Program-made: the position numbers and the translations under genes | NCBI GenBank assembly: GCA_963971305.1 | Contig: CAXARO010001820.1 | Span: 49,122 to 113,121, forward strand | Direction of reading: 5' to 3' | DNA from: Arcuatula senhousia | Lineage: Eukaryota; Mollusca; Bivalvia; Mytilida; Mytilidae | Length of the DNA stretch: 64,000 bases | Shown here: positions 11,281 to 21,599 of the stretch, piece after piece | How the letters are laid out: each line of letters starts with the position of its first letter | Numbering within the stretch: position 1 is the stretch's first letter | Notes under the pieces: model-generated | What the model was told of the DNA's origin: nothing | The model's input: the letters and a program-made list of their open reading frames with translations, nothing else | Databases searched by the model: none

Positions 11281-11688
11281 GCAAAAATCTCCAAATATTA
11301 AACATGTTCTTTCGTAGTTAATAACTTCTTCGATTTACTGATATTTAAAAGTTATTACAATTGTACAGCATTCAACATGTATCAATGTTCATAGGACCTA
11401 TTAAAATTCATAATCAATAAATATTTAATAATGATAATAAGTGCAAATTCCATAAAAAAGACCAAAAACAAATAAACTCCGATAAAGACTAATGAAAACT
11501 AATAAAGAATACATCGATGCATAGCTTTATTCATGAATAATAAACTTATCGATTAACACTTAAAATAGAATAAAAAGATGAGCCCTGTTGACACGTTGAC
11601 AATGTGGGGAGAGGGAAACAGTTAAACATTATTGATTACATTGTGATCTTTACACGGAATGTAGACAAAAACTACAAACACGACTTAC
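11281..11688. other. AT-rich non-coding between the two retrozyme families
   Basis: Nothing recognised; simple AT-rich stretches only. Confidence 0.4.
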
Positions 11689-11861
11689 GAGTACTGGCAT
11701 ATGTGTTGGAAAGACACAGTTTACATATTTCCAAAATTTGACAACGTTTGGCCGTTTCTTTAAAAAATGATAAATTTATGTTTGGTCATTGTTGTAATAT
11801 TCTTGGCATTTTTTTAAAATCAAATCTAATATTCTACCGGTTTTCCAAGTTTCTACTCCTA

Positions 11862-11903
11862 GCGTGTCTGATGAAGGTTAATCCAGAAAAGCGCTTCACA
11901 CGC
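11862..11903 (+). ncRNA. Putative type I hammerhead, family A unit 1
   Basis: Stem I GCGTGT pairs with ACACGC. The core is CTGATGA and GAAA, stem III is the self-complementary AAGCGCTT, and C is the cleavage nucleotide. Stem II is weak: AGGTTAATCCA gives two G-C pairs next to an A/A mismatch where a G-C is usual. Confidence 0.6.
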
Positions 11904-12252
11904 AGTGAAATTTTACTTTTGTATATTATTAAAATCATTTCAATATGTGGATCGTGTCTTTTTGGCCCATATTCCATATTCTTTCGTTTTTAATATTATT
12001 TCAGAGTTTGGCTTTAGTGCCGTGTGGAGGTCGTAGAAAGCTTCCCCGTGCTTCAGTTGTATGCTCTTATATATTTGCGAGTACTGGAATATGTGTTGGA
12101 AAGACACAGTTTACATATTTCCAAAATTTGACAACGTTTGGCTGTTTCTTTAAAAAATGATAAATTTATGTTTGGTCATTGTTGTAATATTCTTGGCATT
12201 TTTTTTAAAATCAAATCTAATATTCTACCGGTTTTCCAAGTTTCTACTCCTA

Positions 12253-12294
12253 GTGTGTCTGATGAAGGTTAATCCAGAAAAGCGCTTCACACGC
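12253..12294 (+). ncRNA. Putative type I hammerhead, family A unit 2
   Basis: As unit 1, but stem I is GTGTGT, changing one C-G pair to a U-G wobble. The core is intact. Confidence 0.58.
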
Positions 12295-12642
12295 AGTGAA
12301 ATTTTACTTTTGTATATTATTAAAATCATTTCAATATGTGGATCGTGTCTTTTTGGCCCATATTCCATATTCTTTCGTTTTTAATATTATTTCAGAGTTT
12401 GGCTTAAGTGCCGTGTGGAGGTCGTAGAAAGCTTCCCCGTGCTTCAGTTGTATGCTCTTATATATTTGCGAGTACTGGAATATGTGTTGGAAAGACACAG
12501 TTTACATATTTCCAAAATTTGACAACGTTTGGCCGTTTCTTTAAAAAATGATAAATTTATGTTTGGTCATTGTTGTAATATTCTTGGCATTTTTTTAAAA
12601 TCAAATCTAATATTCTACCGGTTTTCCAAGTTTCTACTCCTA

Positions 12643-12684
12643 GCGTGTCTGATGAAGGTTAATCCAGAAAAGCGCTTCACACGC
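12643..12684 (+). ncRNA. Putative type I hammerhead, family A unit 3
   Basis: Same sequence as unit 1: CTGATGA and GAAA core, GCGTGT/ACACGC stem I. Confidence 0.6.
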
Positions 12685-13032
12685 AGTGAAATTTTACTTT
12701 TGTATATTATTAAAATCATTTCAATATGTGGATCGTGTCTTTTTGGCCCATATTCCATATTCTTTCGTTTTTAATATTATTTCAGAGTTTGGCTTTAGTG
12801 CCGTGTGGAGGTCGTAGAAAGCTTCCCCGTGCTTCAGTTGTATGCTCTTATATATTTGCGAGTACTGGAATATGTGTTGGAAAGACACAGTTTACATATT
12901 TCCAAAATTTGACAACGTTTGGCCGTTTCTTTAAAAAATGATAAATTTATGTTTGGTCATTGTTGTAATATTCTTGGCATTTTTTAAAAATCAAATCTAA
13001 TATTCTACCGGTTTTCCAAGTTTCTACTCCTA

Positions 13033-13074
13033 GCGTGTCTGATGAAGGTTAATCCAGAAAAGCGCTTCACACGC
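13033..13074 (+). ncRNA. Putative type I hammerhead, family A unit 4
   Basis: Same sequence as unit 1. Confidence 0.6.
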
Positions 13075-13423
13075 AGTGAAATTTTACTTTTGTATATTAT
13101 TAAAATCATTTCAATATGTGGATCGTGTCTTTTTGGCCCATATTCCGTATTCTTTCGTTTTTAATATTATTTCAGAGTTTGGCTTTAGTGCCGTGTGGAG
13201 GTCGTAGAAAGCTTCCCCGTGCTTCAGTTGTATGCTCTTATATATTTGCGAGTACTGGAATATGTGTTGGAAAGACACAGTTTACATATTTCCAAAATTT
13301 GACAACGTTTGGCCGTTTCTTTTAAAAAATGATAAATTTATGTTTGGTCATTGTTGTAATATTCTTGGCATTTTTTTAAAATCAAATCTAATATTCTACC
13401 GGTTTTCCAAGTTTCTACTCCTA

Positions 13424-13465
13424 GCGTGTCTGATGAAGGTTAATCCAGAAAAGCGCTTCACACGC
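13424..13465 (+). ncRNA. Putative type I hammerhead, family A unit 5
   Basis: Same sequence as unit 1. The unit itself is truncated downstream at about 13,563. Confidence 0.6.
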
Positions 13466-13563
13466 AGTGAAATCTTACTTTTGTATATTATTAAAATCAT
13501 TTCAATATGTGGATCGTGTCTTTTTGGCCCATATTCCATATTCTTCCGTTTTTAATATTATAT

Positions 13564-14044
13564 CTACTAACTGGTTGTAAGCACAATGATTTGAACGTGC
13601 TCCTTTTGGAAAAAAAAGACAATAAAATAACATAAACCCAGCGACTTCGTTTGATAACATATTTTCCTTTTTTATTGATTTCATATTTTTAAGCGTCCAT
13701 CTATCAAAAGTTGCAAAGTGAATAATACAGGAGTAAATTTAGAAGCGAGTGATCAAATATACCAGTACACGCGAAAACATCTGTGTCTAAAGTTTGACAC
13801 ACACCAAATACAGAATACACATGTTAACTGGTGATTAGTAAATAAGAAAACACATTTTAAAAAATTGTGGCTCTTGATCCCTTGGATTTGGCTCGGTTCG
13901 AATACATTTCATTTTTTTTCGTGTTTTTCACACCCTTCTTAAACTATCTTACGAATTGAACGTATTTTCCTCTAGATCACAGGAGAGAACTAAAAGAAGA
14001 AGAAATGATTACATGCAACTATGATTAAATAGTTATGAATTAAT
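13564..14044. other. Non-coding between retrozyme array and PLE
   Basis: Nothing recognised beyond AT-rich sequence. Confidence 0.4.
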
Positions 14045-16380
14045 TGAAAGAAGCAATGGTGTACCAAAGGGTAATCAGTATCATAAAACCGTGAAGACAA
14101 AGACAAAACCGGCAGACAAAAAATCATCACAACAAAACAAACCACATAACAACATAAAACACACACACATAACAACAAAACCGCATTCAGCAACGCGAAC
14201 TCAAGTCGAAACGAGAGTGAACTCAGGTGCTCCGGAAGAGTAAGCAGTTCCTGCTTGCTATAGCACACCCGTCATGTTGCCAAAGATCGATTAAGTGTTG
14301 GTCAAATCCGTAAAGGATGACATTACAAAACTCTATGTCAAACCAACATCTGTGCTCATCTGAGAGATAGAAATCCCGTATTTGCATACAAGCACATGAT
14401 GTCGTCCGTAAAATTTCTTGAGTGATGACAACAACCTGGGAGCAACGTACCCCTGTGTTAACAATTTGCTTGTCAGCCGTGTAGCTCTATCAAGGAAGTC
14501 GTTGTACTCCCCACATGCTCTGGAATAACGAATCAATTGTGATACGTAAACTCCATATGCTGGAGCGGACGGAATGTTGCTACACAGAAAGAGAAAGTTA
14601 ACTATTGGAAAGTTGAGGTCATCACGTTTGTCATAGAGCTTTCTACAAAGCCTTCCTTGTGTGTCAATTTCGAGAAATAGATCCAAATATGAAGCAGACC
14701 TCCTAGAATCTGTAGTGTCCTTTACCTCAAGTTCCTTCGGATATATGAGATGTAAATAGTCACCAAATCGAGGATTGTTTAGTGAAAGGACATCATCAAT
14801 ATAACGAAATGTAAGATTAAAGGATAAAGCAAGTTTGCGGTCCTTTTTGTCTAGAAGTGATTGTAAGAAGTCTGCTTCATATGAATGAAGAAACAAATCG
14901 GCAAGCAATGGTGCACAATGTGTGCCCATTGGGATACCTATTGTTTGCTGAAAAACACGTCCACCAAACTGTACAAATATGTTGTCGATTAGAAAGTTGA
15001 GCATTTCTATTATTTGATCTTCTGTAAATTTGTTTTTCTTGCTAGACTCTTGGATGACAAAGTGAGTCTTTTTATAACCGACTACCAAATACTTGTACCT
15101 GCGTTTTCCATTCTTTTTGATAAAGCTACGTTTAATCAGCTGTGCCAAACGAGATTTTAATTGTGAATGTGGAATTGAAGTATATAATGTAGAGAAATCA
15201 AACGTTTTAATGCTATTACATGATGAAAATGACTTAGAATGGAGATTTTCCATCAGTTCTTTAGAATTTTTGAGAATCCACATTTGATTGACGCCATTTC
15301 TTGAGTAACAACAATCGAAATACTTTTGAAGGCTTGATTTTATTGCCGTCAATATTGATGTTAACAAAACTGAAAGAGGCTTAGTTGTACATTTGGATGA
15401 CCCAGCAATAAATCGTTGCTTGTATGGAGTTTTATGAAACTTTGGAATCCAATACAAGGATGGAACGTCATCGTTCTTTTTGTCAACAGAAATGCCAAAG
15501 GAAGAAATTACAGAATTATGATTGTTGATTATTTCCTCCTTTAACAGTGTTGTTGCTGTATATGTGGTGATTTTGCTAGTACAACCAACCCCTAATTCAG
15601 CTGTTAAACAATCAATATAGTGTCTTTTGCATACGAAAATGATGTTGTTAGGCGCTTTATCAGCAGGTACGACAACATATTTATCATGTAAGGTGGACAA
15701 TGTCTTCGCAACATCAGGGTTGTTGAAAATAGATGTTGCCTTGGTGCTCATCGAGCCTTTCAAAGAGTTAATCCTTTTCAAAACCAACGACCTCACAGAC
15801 TTTACCCACTCAGAAAGAACGTTGCTTTCTTTTTCATGTTCTTTTTTTGGCCCATTTTCTGGCATAGTCTTCAACTGAATCCATAATTGTTTTGAAATTA
15901 TGGTTCCAGTTGATTGCTCTAGGCTCACGATATTTTGGTCCTTTGGCCAAAACATCGCGGAGTTGGTCATTTTCCACTATGTTGAGGTCCCCGGTAATGA
16001 CGTGGCCAGAGGGACTATATTTGAATGGGGATTTGTCACAAGAACAGTCTGGTGGTTTTGCCTTGAGGTCGTTGATTTGGTAATCCCGTAAAACTTGTTT
16101 GTAGTTAAATACCTTAGGTGCAATGGTGGAAGTATAGGAATAAGAAATGACGGGAACACTTTTGTCTTTGAAATAAGGATGGATATGTTCTGTAACAGAT
16201 TTATGGTGTATAATGTTTCCTAAATTTATGGCATCCAGACCTTTGTTTAAAAATGGAAGAGAAATGAAACGACAAATTTTAATTCGATGTGTAAAAAAAC
16301 TTCACTAATTTGCCAATTTGAAGGCTTTACACGAATTATTAATAAAAGCAGGTCTACATGTCCATACTTAATGCTATAAA
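14045..16380 (-). mobile_element. Penelope-like retroelement, most complete copy
   Basis: The element runs right to left: coding region to 14,333, then a 290-bp non-coding tail to about 14,045 that recurs in all other PLE copies here. Coding similarity continues past the main frame. At the A7 run (T7 on +, 15,842-15,848) it shifts frame and reads on to about 16,292 with landmarks DYARKWAKK, GHVITGDLNIVEND and FISLPFLNKG; at a second A/T7 run (16,293-16,299) it shifts again and continues to about 16,375. No GIY-YIG endonuclease is visible at the C-terminus or in the part of the N-terminus I can read. The true start is not resolved. Confidence 0.85.
14333..15848 (-). pseudogene. PLE reverse transcriptase domain
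   Basis: RNA-directed DNA polymerase of the Penelope class, which primes on host DNA and copies the element RNA. The open frame runs from 15,970 to 14,333 (545 codons), but its first ~38 residues come from the wrong frame. RT motifs, numbered in that frame: motif A DFSTLYTSIPH (from 258), motif B QQTIGIPMG (341-349), and the catalytic motif RYIDDVLS (389-396) with both aspartates. The C-terminal thumb ends LKKFYGRHH and STDVGLT. The RT core is uninterrupted with all catalytic residues present. The upstream shifts fall in homopolymers, so the protein may be intact in the organism. Labelled pseudogene only because of those shifts. Confidence 0.85.
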
Positions 16381-17134
16381 TAAATTTTGATAAACCAAAA
16401 CAATCAAAGATTGCCTAGTGTCACAAGTTGATGTCACAGGTCAAGATCAATTTTACAACTGACAAATCATCTCATGATCAAACGTATATATCACAGCCCT
16501 TTGTCAAAGTGTAAAAAAAGTTTTATACACGAACACCATTTACATACAAAACTAGAATTTCTTTGAGCTTAAGGTCATAGAAAATACGGGTCAGCCTTGT
16601 AAACATTACATCGTTTCATGTGTTACAGGCATATGCCAAATATAAAGGCCCAATTTAGGTAAATAATGGTTAGCGCCAATGGTAGCTCCCATTTACAAAT
16701 TCTGTGGTTTAGACTGTTCATTCAAGTGTTTAAAAACAGCGACTTTTATAGTGACCAATCAAAAATGAATTTAGTACTCAACGTATGTAAACAGTTAACA
16801 TTTAATACAGTACTCCCATTGTGAAATCTTCATAGTATCCCTGTTATGTTGCATGTGTCACAGACTCTTTCAAACGTACAAGACGTGGCACAAAAGCTGG
16901 ACGAAATCATTTCCGCCCTATCACCACGGTAAAAGGGTCATGTAAAACATATAATACATGCAAACAAGATGGTGTCAACACAAACAATTTGACTCGTATA
17001 AAGTACCAAGAAGGCAGTCATGAACTTCCGATTACCGTTATCACCCAGGAGCGAAACGCAAAACCTGTACAATCTGCTATATAAACTTTTCAAACATCAA
17101 ACCTATTTCAAAAAGCTAAAACCTAAGTACACAG
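16381..17134. other. Intergenic; possible decayed 5' part of the LINE
   Basis: A + frame near 16,880 reads VAQKLDEIISALSP before a stop, which could belong to the LINE upstream region, but this is weak. Otherwise AT-rich. Confidence 0.3.
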
Positions 17135-18686
17135 ATGAATCTATTCTCTTTGAACTGTAGATCAGTGAAAAATAAAACATTTGCTATCGTTGACTTTATC
17201 ACATCCCTTAATGCTGATATTCTGGCTATAACCAAAACGTGGCTCAGTTCAACGATTAATAAAACAGTTATCGCTGAGATGCTTCCAGATGGTTACGATA
17301 TTTGTCACGTTTCGAGAGATGGACAAAAGGTAGTGGCGTGGCAGTTGTCTTTAGAGAGGGACTTACTCTCAAAACTCAATCTACATCTAATGTCGGAAAT
17401 TTCTCACATTTCGAGTATATTTACAGACTAGTTCGAACAAGTAATTCTCGCTTCAGACTTGTAGTCGTATATAGGCCACCATCGTCAAGTCAAGTCAAAA
17501 TGGTTTGAAATGTTACTTTCTTTGAGAAATGGTCCCAATTTTTAAGCATTATATCAACACCAGCCGACGAGTTGGTTATCACTGGCGACATTAATTTGCA
17601 CCTTGACGACATTGAAAATAAAGATGCAAATACTCTTCTTGACATCCTCAATGAGCACGGTTTCAAACAACACGTAACAGGTGTAACCCACATAAAAGGT
17701 CACACCATCGACGTAGTTATTACCAAAGAAGACGGTAGAATTTTGGTAGACACTCCAACGATTTTCGATCCTTGTTTGTTTAGTAACAAAGGGTAGTCGT
17801 ACACTGATTATTTCGCTATTCAATCTCATCTTGTGTTATCTAAACCCACCAAGGAGAAAAAGGCTGTTATATACCATTAAATCAGAGATATAAACATTGC
17901 TGATTTTATACGAGATATCAGTGTGTCAGATATCCTATCAATTCCTGAGGGCAATGCGAATCAGCTAGTTGAAATGTATGGTATGACGCCGAGCTAAGTC
18001 GATAAATTGACCAACATGCACCCGAGCAGACAAAAACATTTACCGTACGTACAAATACTGAATGGTATACCGAAAGTCTTCAAGTTGCCAAACAAAATCG
18101 ACGGAAAGCTGAAAGAACGGTGCTTAAATCGAATTTGACAGTTTATAAAGAAAAATATCACGAAAAACGTAATCAAGTCAGTGAATTACTTTTAAAATCC
18201 AAGCAGGAATACTACTCTTCAAAAATTGAGGAATGTGGTTACGACCAGAAAAAAATGTTTCAAGTAAAAAACAAATTGATGGGTAACAGAAAAGATACAG
18301 TCTTGCCACCATACCGTGAACTAACAGAACTTGCCAATCGTTTTGGGAAGTATTTTGTTGATAAAATTGAAACCATCAGAAACAAACTAGACTCAACTGA
18401 TCAGCTGAATACAAACAATATTGATCCGATGCGTGTTGATGTTACATTCTCTGGCAATTAATAAGTACAGTTTGATTCTGTGTCAGAAGATGAAGAGCGT
18501 AAGATAGTACTCAAAGCAGCGTCGAAATCATGTAAATTGGACCCTATACCAACATCTCACATCCTGCCCTAAACCGCTACTTCCGGTTATCACAAAAATC
18601 ATTAATTAATCCTTTGCTGAGTTGTGCGCCCCGGTTATATTCAAAAATGAAATAGTTCGTCCGTTGATCAAAAAGCGATGTTTGGA

Positions 18687-19567
18687 AGAAGCAGAGGTAC
18701 CAATGGGGTATCCGAATGTCAAAAGTCCGAAAGGGCAAAGACAAAACCAGTAAACACCAACACCAACAAAAACGAAACAAAAACAGAAAATATGTAAAAC
18801 ATGGAAACATAGAATATAAATCAACAACGCGAACTCCAGTCGAAACAAGAGTGAACTATGGTGCTCCGGAAGAGTAAGCAGTTCCTGCTTGCTACAGCAC
18901 ATCCGTCTCGTTGCCAATAGTATATTCAGTGTTTCAAATCTGGTAAAGAAAGACAAAACAAAACCTTATGACAAACCAACATCTGCACTCATCTGAAAGA
19001 TCAAAATCCCATATTTGTCTATAATTGCATGATGTCTTCCGTAAAATTTCTTGAGTGAAGACAGCAACCGTAGAGCAACATAACCCTGTGTGAGTAATTT
19101 TTGCGTCAGACGTGTCGCTCTGCTAAGGAAATCGATGTAAGTCCCGCACGCTCTGGGGAAACGAATCAATTGAGATACGTAAACTCCATAAGCTGGAGCT
19201 GACGGGATGTTGCTACACAAGAAGGGAGATTTCGAGATGTAGATCTTAATATGAAGCAGACTTCCTAGAATCCGTTGTGTCCTTTATCTCATGCTCCTGG
19301 GGATATATGAGATGGAGAAAGTCACCAAATCGAGAATGGTTTAGTGATAGGACATCATCAACATAACGGAACGTGAAGTTGAAAGAGAGAGCTAGTCTAC
19401 GGTCTTTTTGAGATTGTAAGAAGTCTGCTACATATGAATGAAGGAACAAATCAGCAAGCAAAGGTGCACAATTAGTGCCCATTGGAATCCCTATTATTTG
19501 CTGAAAAACACGTCCACCAAACTAAACAAATATGTTGTCAATAAAAAGTTGACATGTCGATTATTTG
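18687..19567 (-). mobile_element. 5'-truncated PLE inserted in the LINE
   Basis: The 3' terminus (AAGAAGCAGAGGTACC) abuts the LINE frame at 18,686, and the LINE resumes at 19,568 with SESLKNYRP. Coding fragments retain MGTNCAPLLADLFLHSY and the catalytic RYVDDVLS (19,246-19,482), then the C-terminal SQLIRFPRACG region (18,966-19,220). A segment between them is deleted. The insertion splits the LINE between two codons of the same RT domain. Confidence 0.85.
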
Positions 19568-20454
19568 GGCTCTGAATCTCTGAAAAACTACCGCCCTACT
19601 CGAATTTGTCCTTTGTATCAAACATATTAAAGGAAGCTGTATCAACCAGTGTACAAAATTCATCTGGATTAAAATCATTTACACGACACTGTCCAGTCAT
19701 TCAACCAAAACGGCACTTTTGCGGGTTCATTACGACATTGTATGTGCTTTAGACGATTACAGATGTGCTGTATTAGTAATGCTTGATCTATCTGCGACAT
19801 TTGACGTCATTGACGATGCTATTCTTTTCAAACGTCTTCAGTATTCATATGGAATCTCTTACAATGCCTTATCTTGGTTTAAATCTTGCCTATGCGATAG
19901 AACCCAATTTATTTTAATAGGCGGTGTACAATTTGACAGTTTTCATTTGAAGTATGGTGTGCCGCAGGGATCAGTACTCTGGCCTCGTATTTACTGCATG
20001 TTCGCCAAACCGATAGGTCAGATATGAAAAAGACACAGAATGAGATATCATTGCTATTTGGTTGACACTCGGGCGTATCAGGTCATCAAGCTAATCGATA
20101 ACTGGGACGCTGTAGCAGCACACTTCGAACCTTAAAGATGCAGTCAAACCTGCTTAAAAAATCAAGACAAAACTGAACTCATTGTTTTTGTTCCAAAACA
20201 ACGGCCAAAATTTTTTTCTGAGTGCACATTGAAATTTGATGGTTGTGTTGTCCAGGGCGCATCCTTTGTTGAAAACTTGGGAATGTACTTATACAAAACG
20301 ATATCTATGAGAAAACATTTGTCCGAAATTGCCAGGTCATGTAATTTTCAAATCAGCGATTTCGACGTTTCATCACATCAGATGCGTGCAAGACACTATA
20401 AGCATCTTTAGTTACTTCTCGATTGGACTATGGAAATTGCCATCTGTTTAAATT

Positions 20455-20667
20455 TCAAAATTGTCTAAACATTAAGGTTCTTCCTATCCCAGACAGGAAT
20501 AGTTTGGTATTTTTGGTTTTACTATTCTATGCTCTTCATATTTATATAGTGTTTGACATTTTCAATATATTTGGTAGAGCGCCTCTGATAAGTCTTGAAT
20601 AGAAGAAACGCGCGTCAGGCGTGGCAAAATTTATTGTCTGGAACTTTGTTGTCATTTGTATTTCTAT
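20455..20667 (+). mobile_element. Truncated family B retrozyme inserted in the LINE
   Basis: Matches the minus-strand units at 49,084-50,157 from TTAAGGTTCTTCCTATCCC to TTTGTTGTCATTTGTATTTC. It interrupts the LINE frame between LDYGNC-like and LYGINE-like segments. It is a single, partial unit rather than an array. Confidence 0.8.
20579..20622 (+). ncRNA. Degenerate type I hammerhead (family B)
   Basis: Stem I GCGCCT/AGGCGT and stem III CGCGCGTC are kept, but the core reads CTGATAA, and stem II ends AGAA before GAAA. Cleavage is unlikely. Confidence 0.75.
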
Positions 20668-21252
20668 ATGGAATCAATGAGTGTCATCTAAGTAAATTAC
20701 AAAGAGTTCAAAACACAGCTGCCCGACTTATAACGAGAAAACGCTGACACGAACGCATACCACCTTTTCTAATGTCTCAACATTGGCTCCCTGTGAAGTT
20801 CAGAAGCATTTACAAAATCTTGATGTACACTTCTAAAGCCCATCGTAGCCGTGCTCCAGTTGATATTGAAGAGCTTGTTAAACGGCGGCACGAACCACTA
20901 AAAACGTTACGTTTACAGGCAAAAATTCTTTTACAACAACCAAAAGTTCGGACTAAAACATACGGCGACAGGCGTTTTGACATGACATCGGCAAAGATCT
21001 GGAATAGTTTACCATCTACTATACAACATGAACAATCTGTCGAACTTTTTAAGAAGAAAACTCACTTGTTTAGAACAGCATACAATTGATCTTTATTTTG
21101 TAATTTAAAGACTGTTAAAGATTTAGTAATCAGTATTGCTTTAAAATATTAAAGATATTATTTCACTTTTTTATTTTGTTTGAAGTTATGATTATTATTA
21201 AATTGTGAATTTTTACTCATACTTCTAGATTTTTTAATGCTTTAATTATAAC

Positions 21253-21278
21253 TCTAACCCTAACCCTCACCCTTACCC
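21253..21278. repeat. Short telomere-like tract
   Basis: Two CTAACC-type repeats followed by CCTCACCCTTACCC variants, within the LINE 3' region. Confidence 0.5.
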
Positions 21279-21599
21279 GAGTACACATTTTTAGCCTTTT
21301 TTCTGCGAGGTACTTTATTAAAATAAATTGTTTTGCATTTTTTTATGTTTTCTTCTAACCATTTGTTTTTATATTTGAATATTGTGAATACTGTGATATG
21401 TTTTTATGTGATATTGTAAATATTGTGATATTTTCTATGTACTATAGTAAAGCGCCTAGAGTAATATTTAAGTATTGGAGCTTTATAAGAATTGTTTATA
21501 ATAATACTAATAATAATAATAATGATAATAATAATTTTAAACATAATAAAGAAATAGAGCAGTCGCACATGACAGTTAATCCCCTTGAAATTTAAGTCT

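Larger units (their letters stand above)
11689..13563 (+). mobile_element. Family A retrozyme tandem array, 4.8 units of ~390 bp
   Basis: Units start at 11,689, 12,079, 12,470, 12,860 and 13,250 (GAGTACTGG); the last stops near 13,563. Units are nearly identical, differing by single substitutions and one-base changes in A or T runs. Each holds a hammerhead-like fold. Animal retrozymes are known as small non-autonomous, often tandem, non-coding elements with type I hammerheads, and this array fits that. The 60-107 aa frames repeated here are by-products of the repetition, not genes. A diverged, interrupted copy lies at 25,384-25,483 plus 46,588-47,160. Confidence 0.75.
17135..21540 (+). pseudogene. 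CR1/L2-like LINE ORF2 (endonuclease + RT), dead and interrupted
   Basis: A non-LTR retrotransposon. The AP-like endonuclease starts near 17,135 (LNCRSVKNKT, DILAITKTWLS, later LVITGDINLHLDD). RT segments follow: LDLSATFDVIDDAILFKRL (19,780-19,850) and YGVPQGSVL (about 19,950); the C-terminal region (HWLPVKFRSIYKIL, WNSLPSTI) ends at 21,089. The 3' UTR has AAAGCGCCTAGAG and ends in an AAT-rich microsatellite near 21,500-21,540, as in this clade. Lesions: the catalytic Glu of the ETW motif is Lys (codon 17,234-17,236), a frameshift near 17,329, TGA at 17,506, TAG at 17,794, and the RT catalytic YADD is YLVD near 20,060. It is also split by a PLE (18,687-19,567) and a retrozyme (20,455-20,667). 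Confidence 0.85.

Noticed and set aside
11748..13555. Repeated 69-107 aa frames in the 390-bp array as a tandem protein family
   Set aside because: They repeat only because the DNA repeats, have no domain, and change frame with one-base differences between units.
15627..15878. Plus-strand frames overlapping the PLE coding region
   Set aside because: They are antisense shadows of the minus-strand RT frame.
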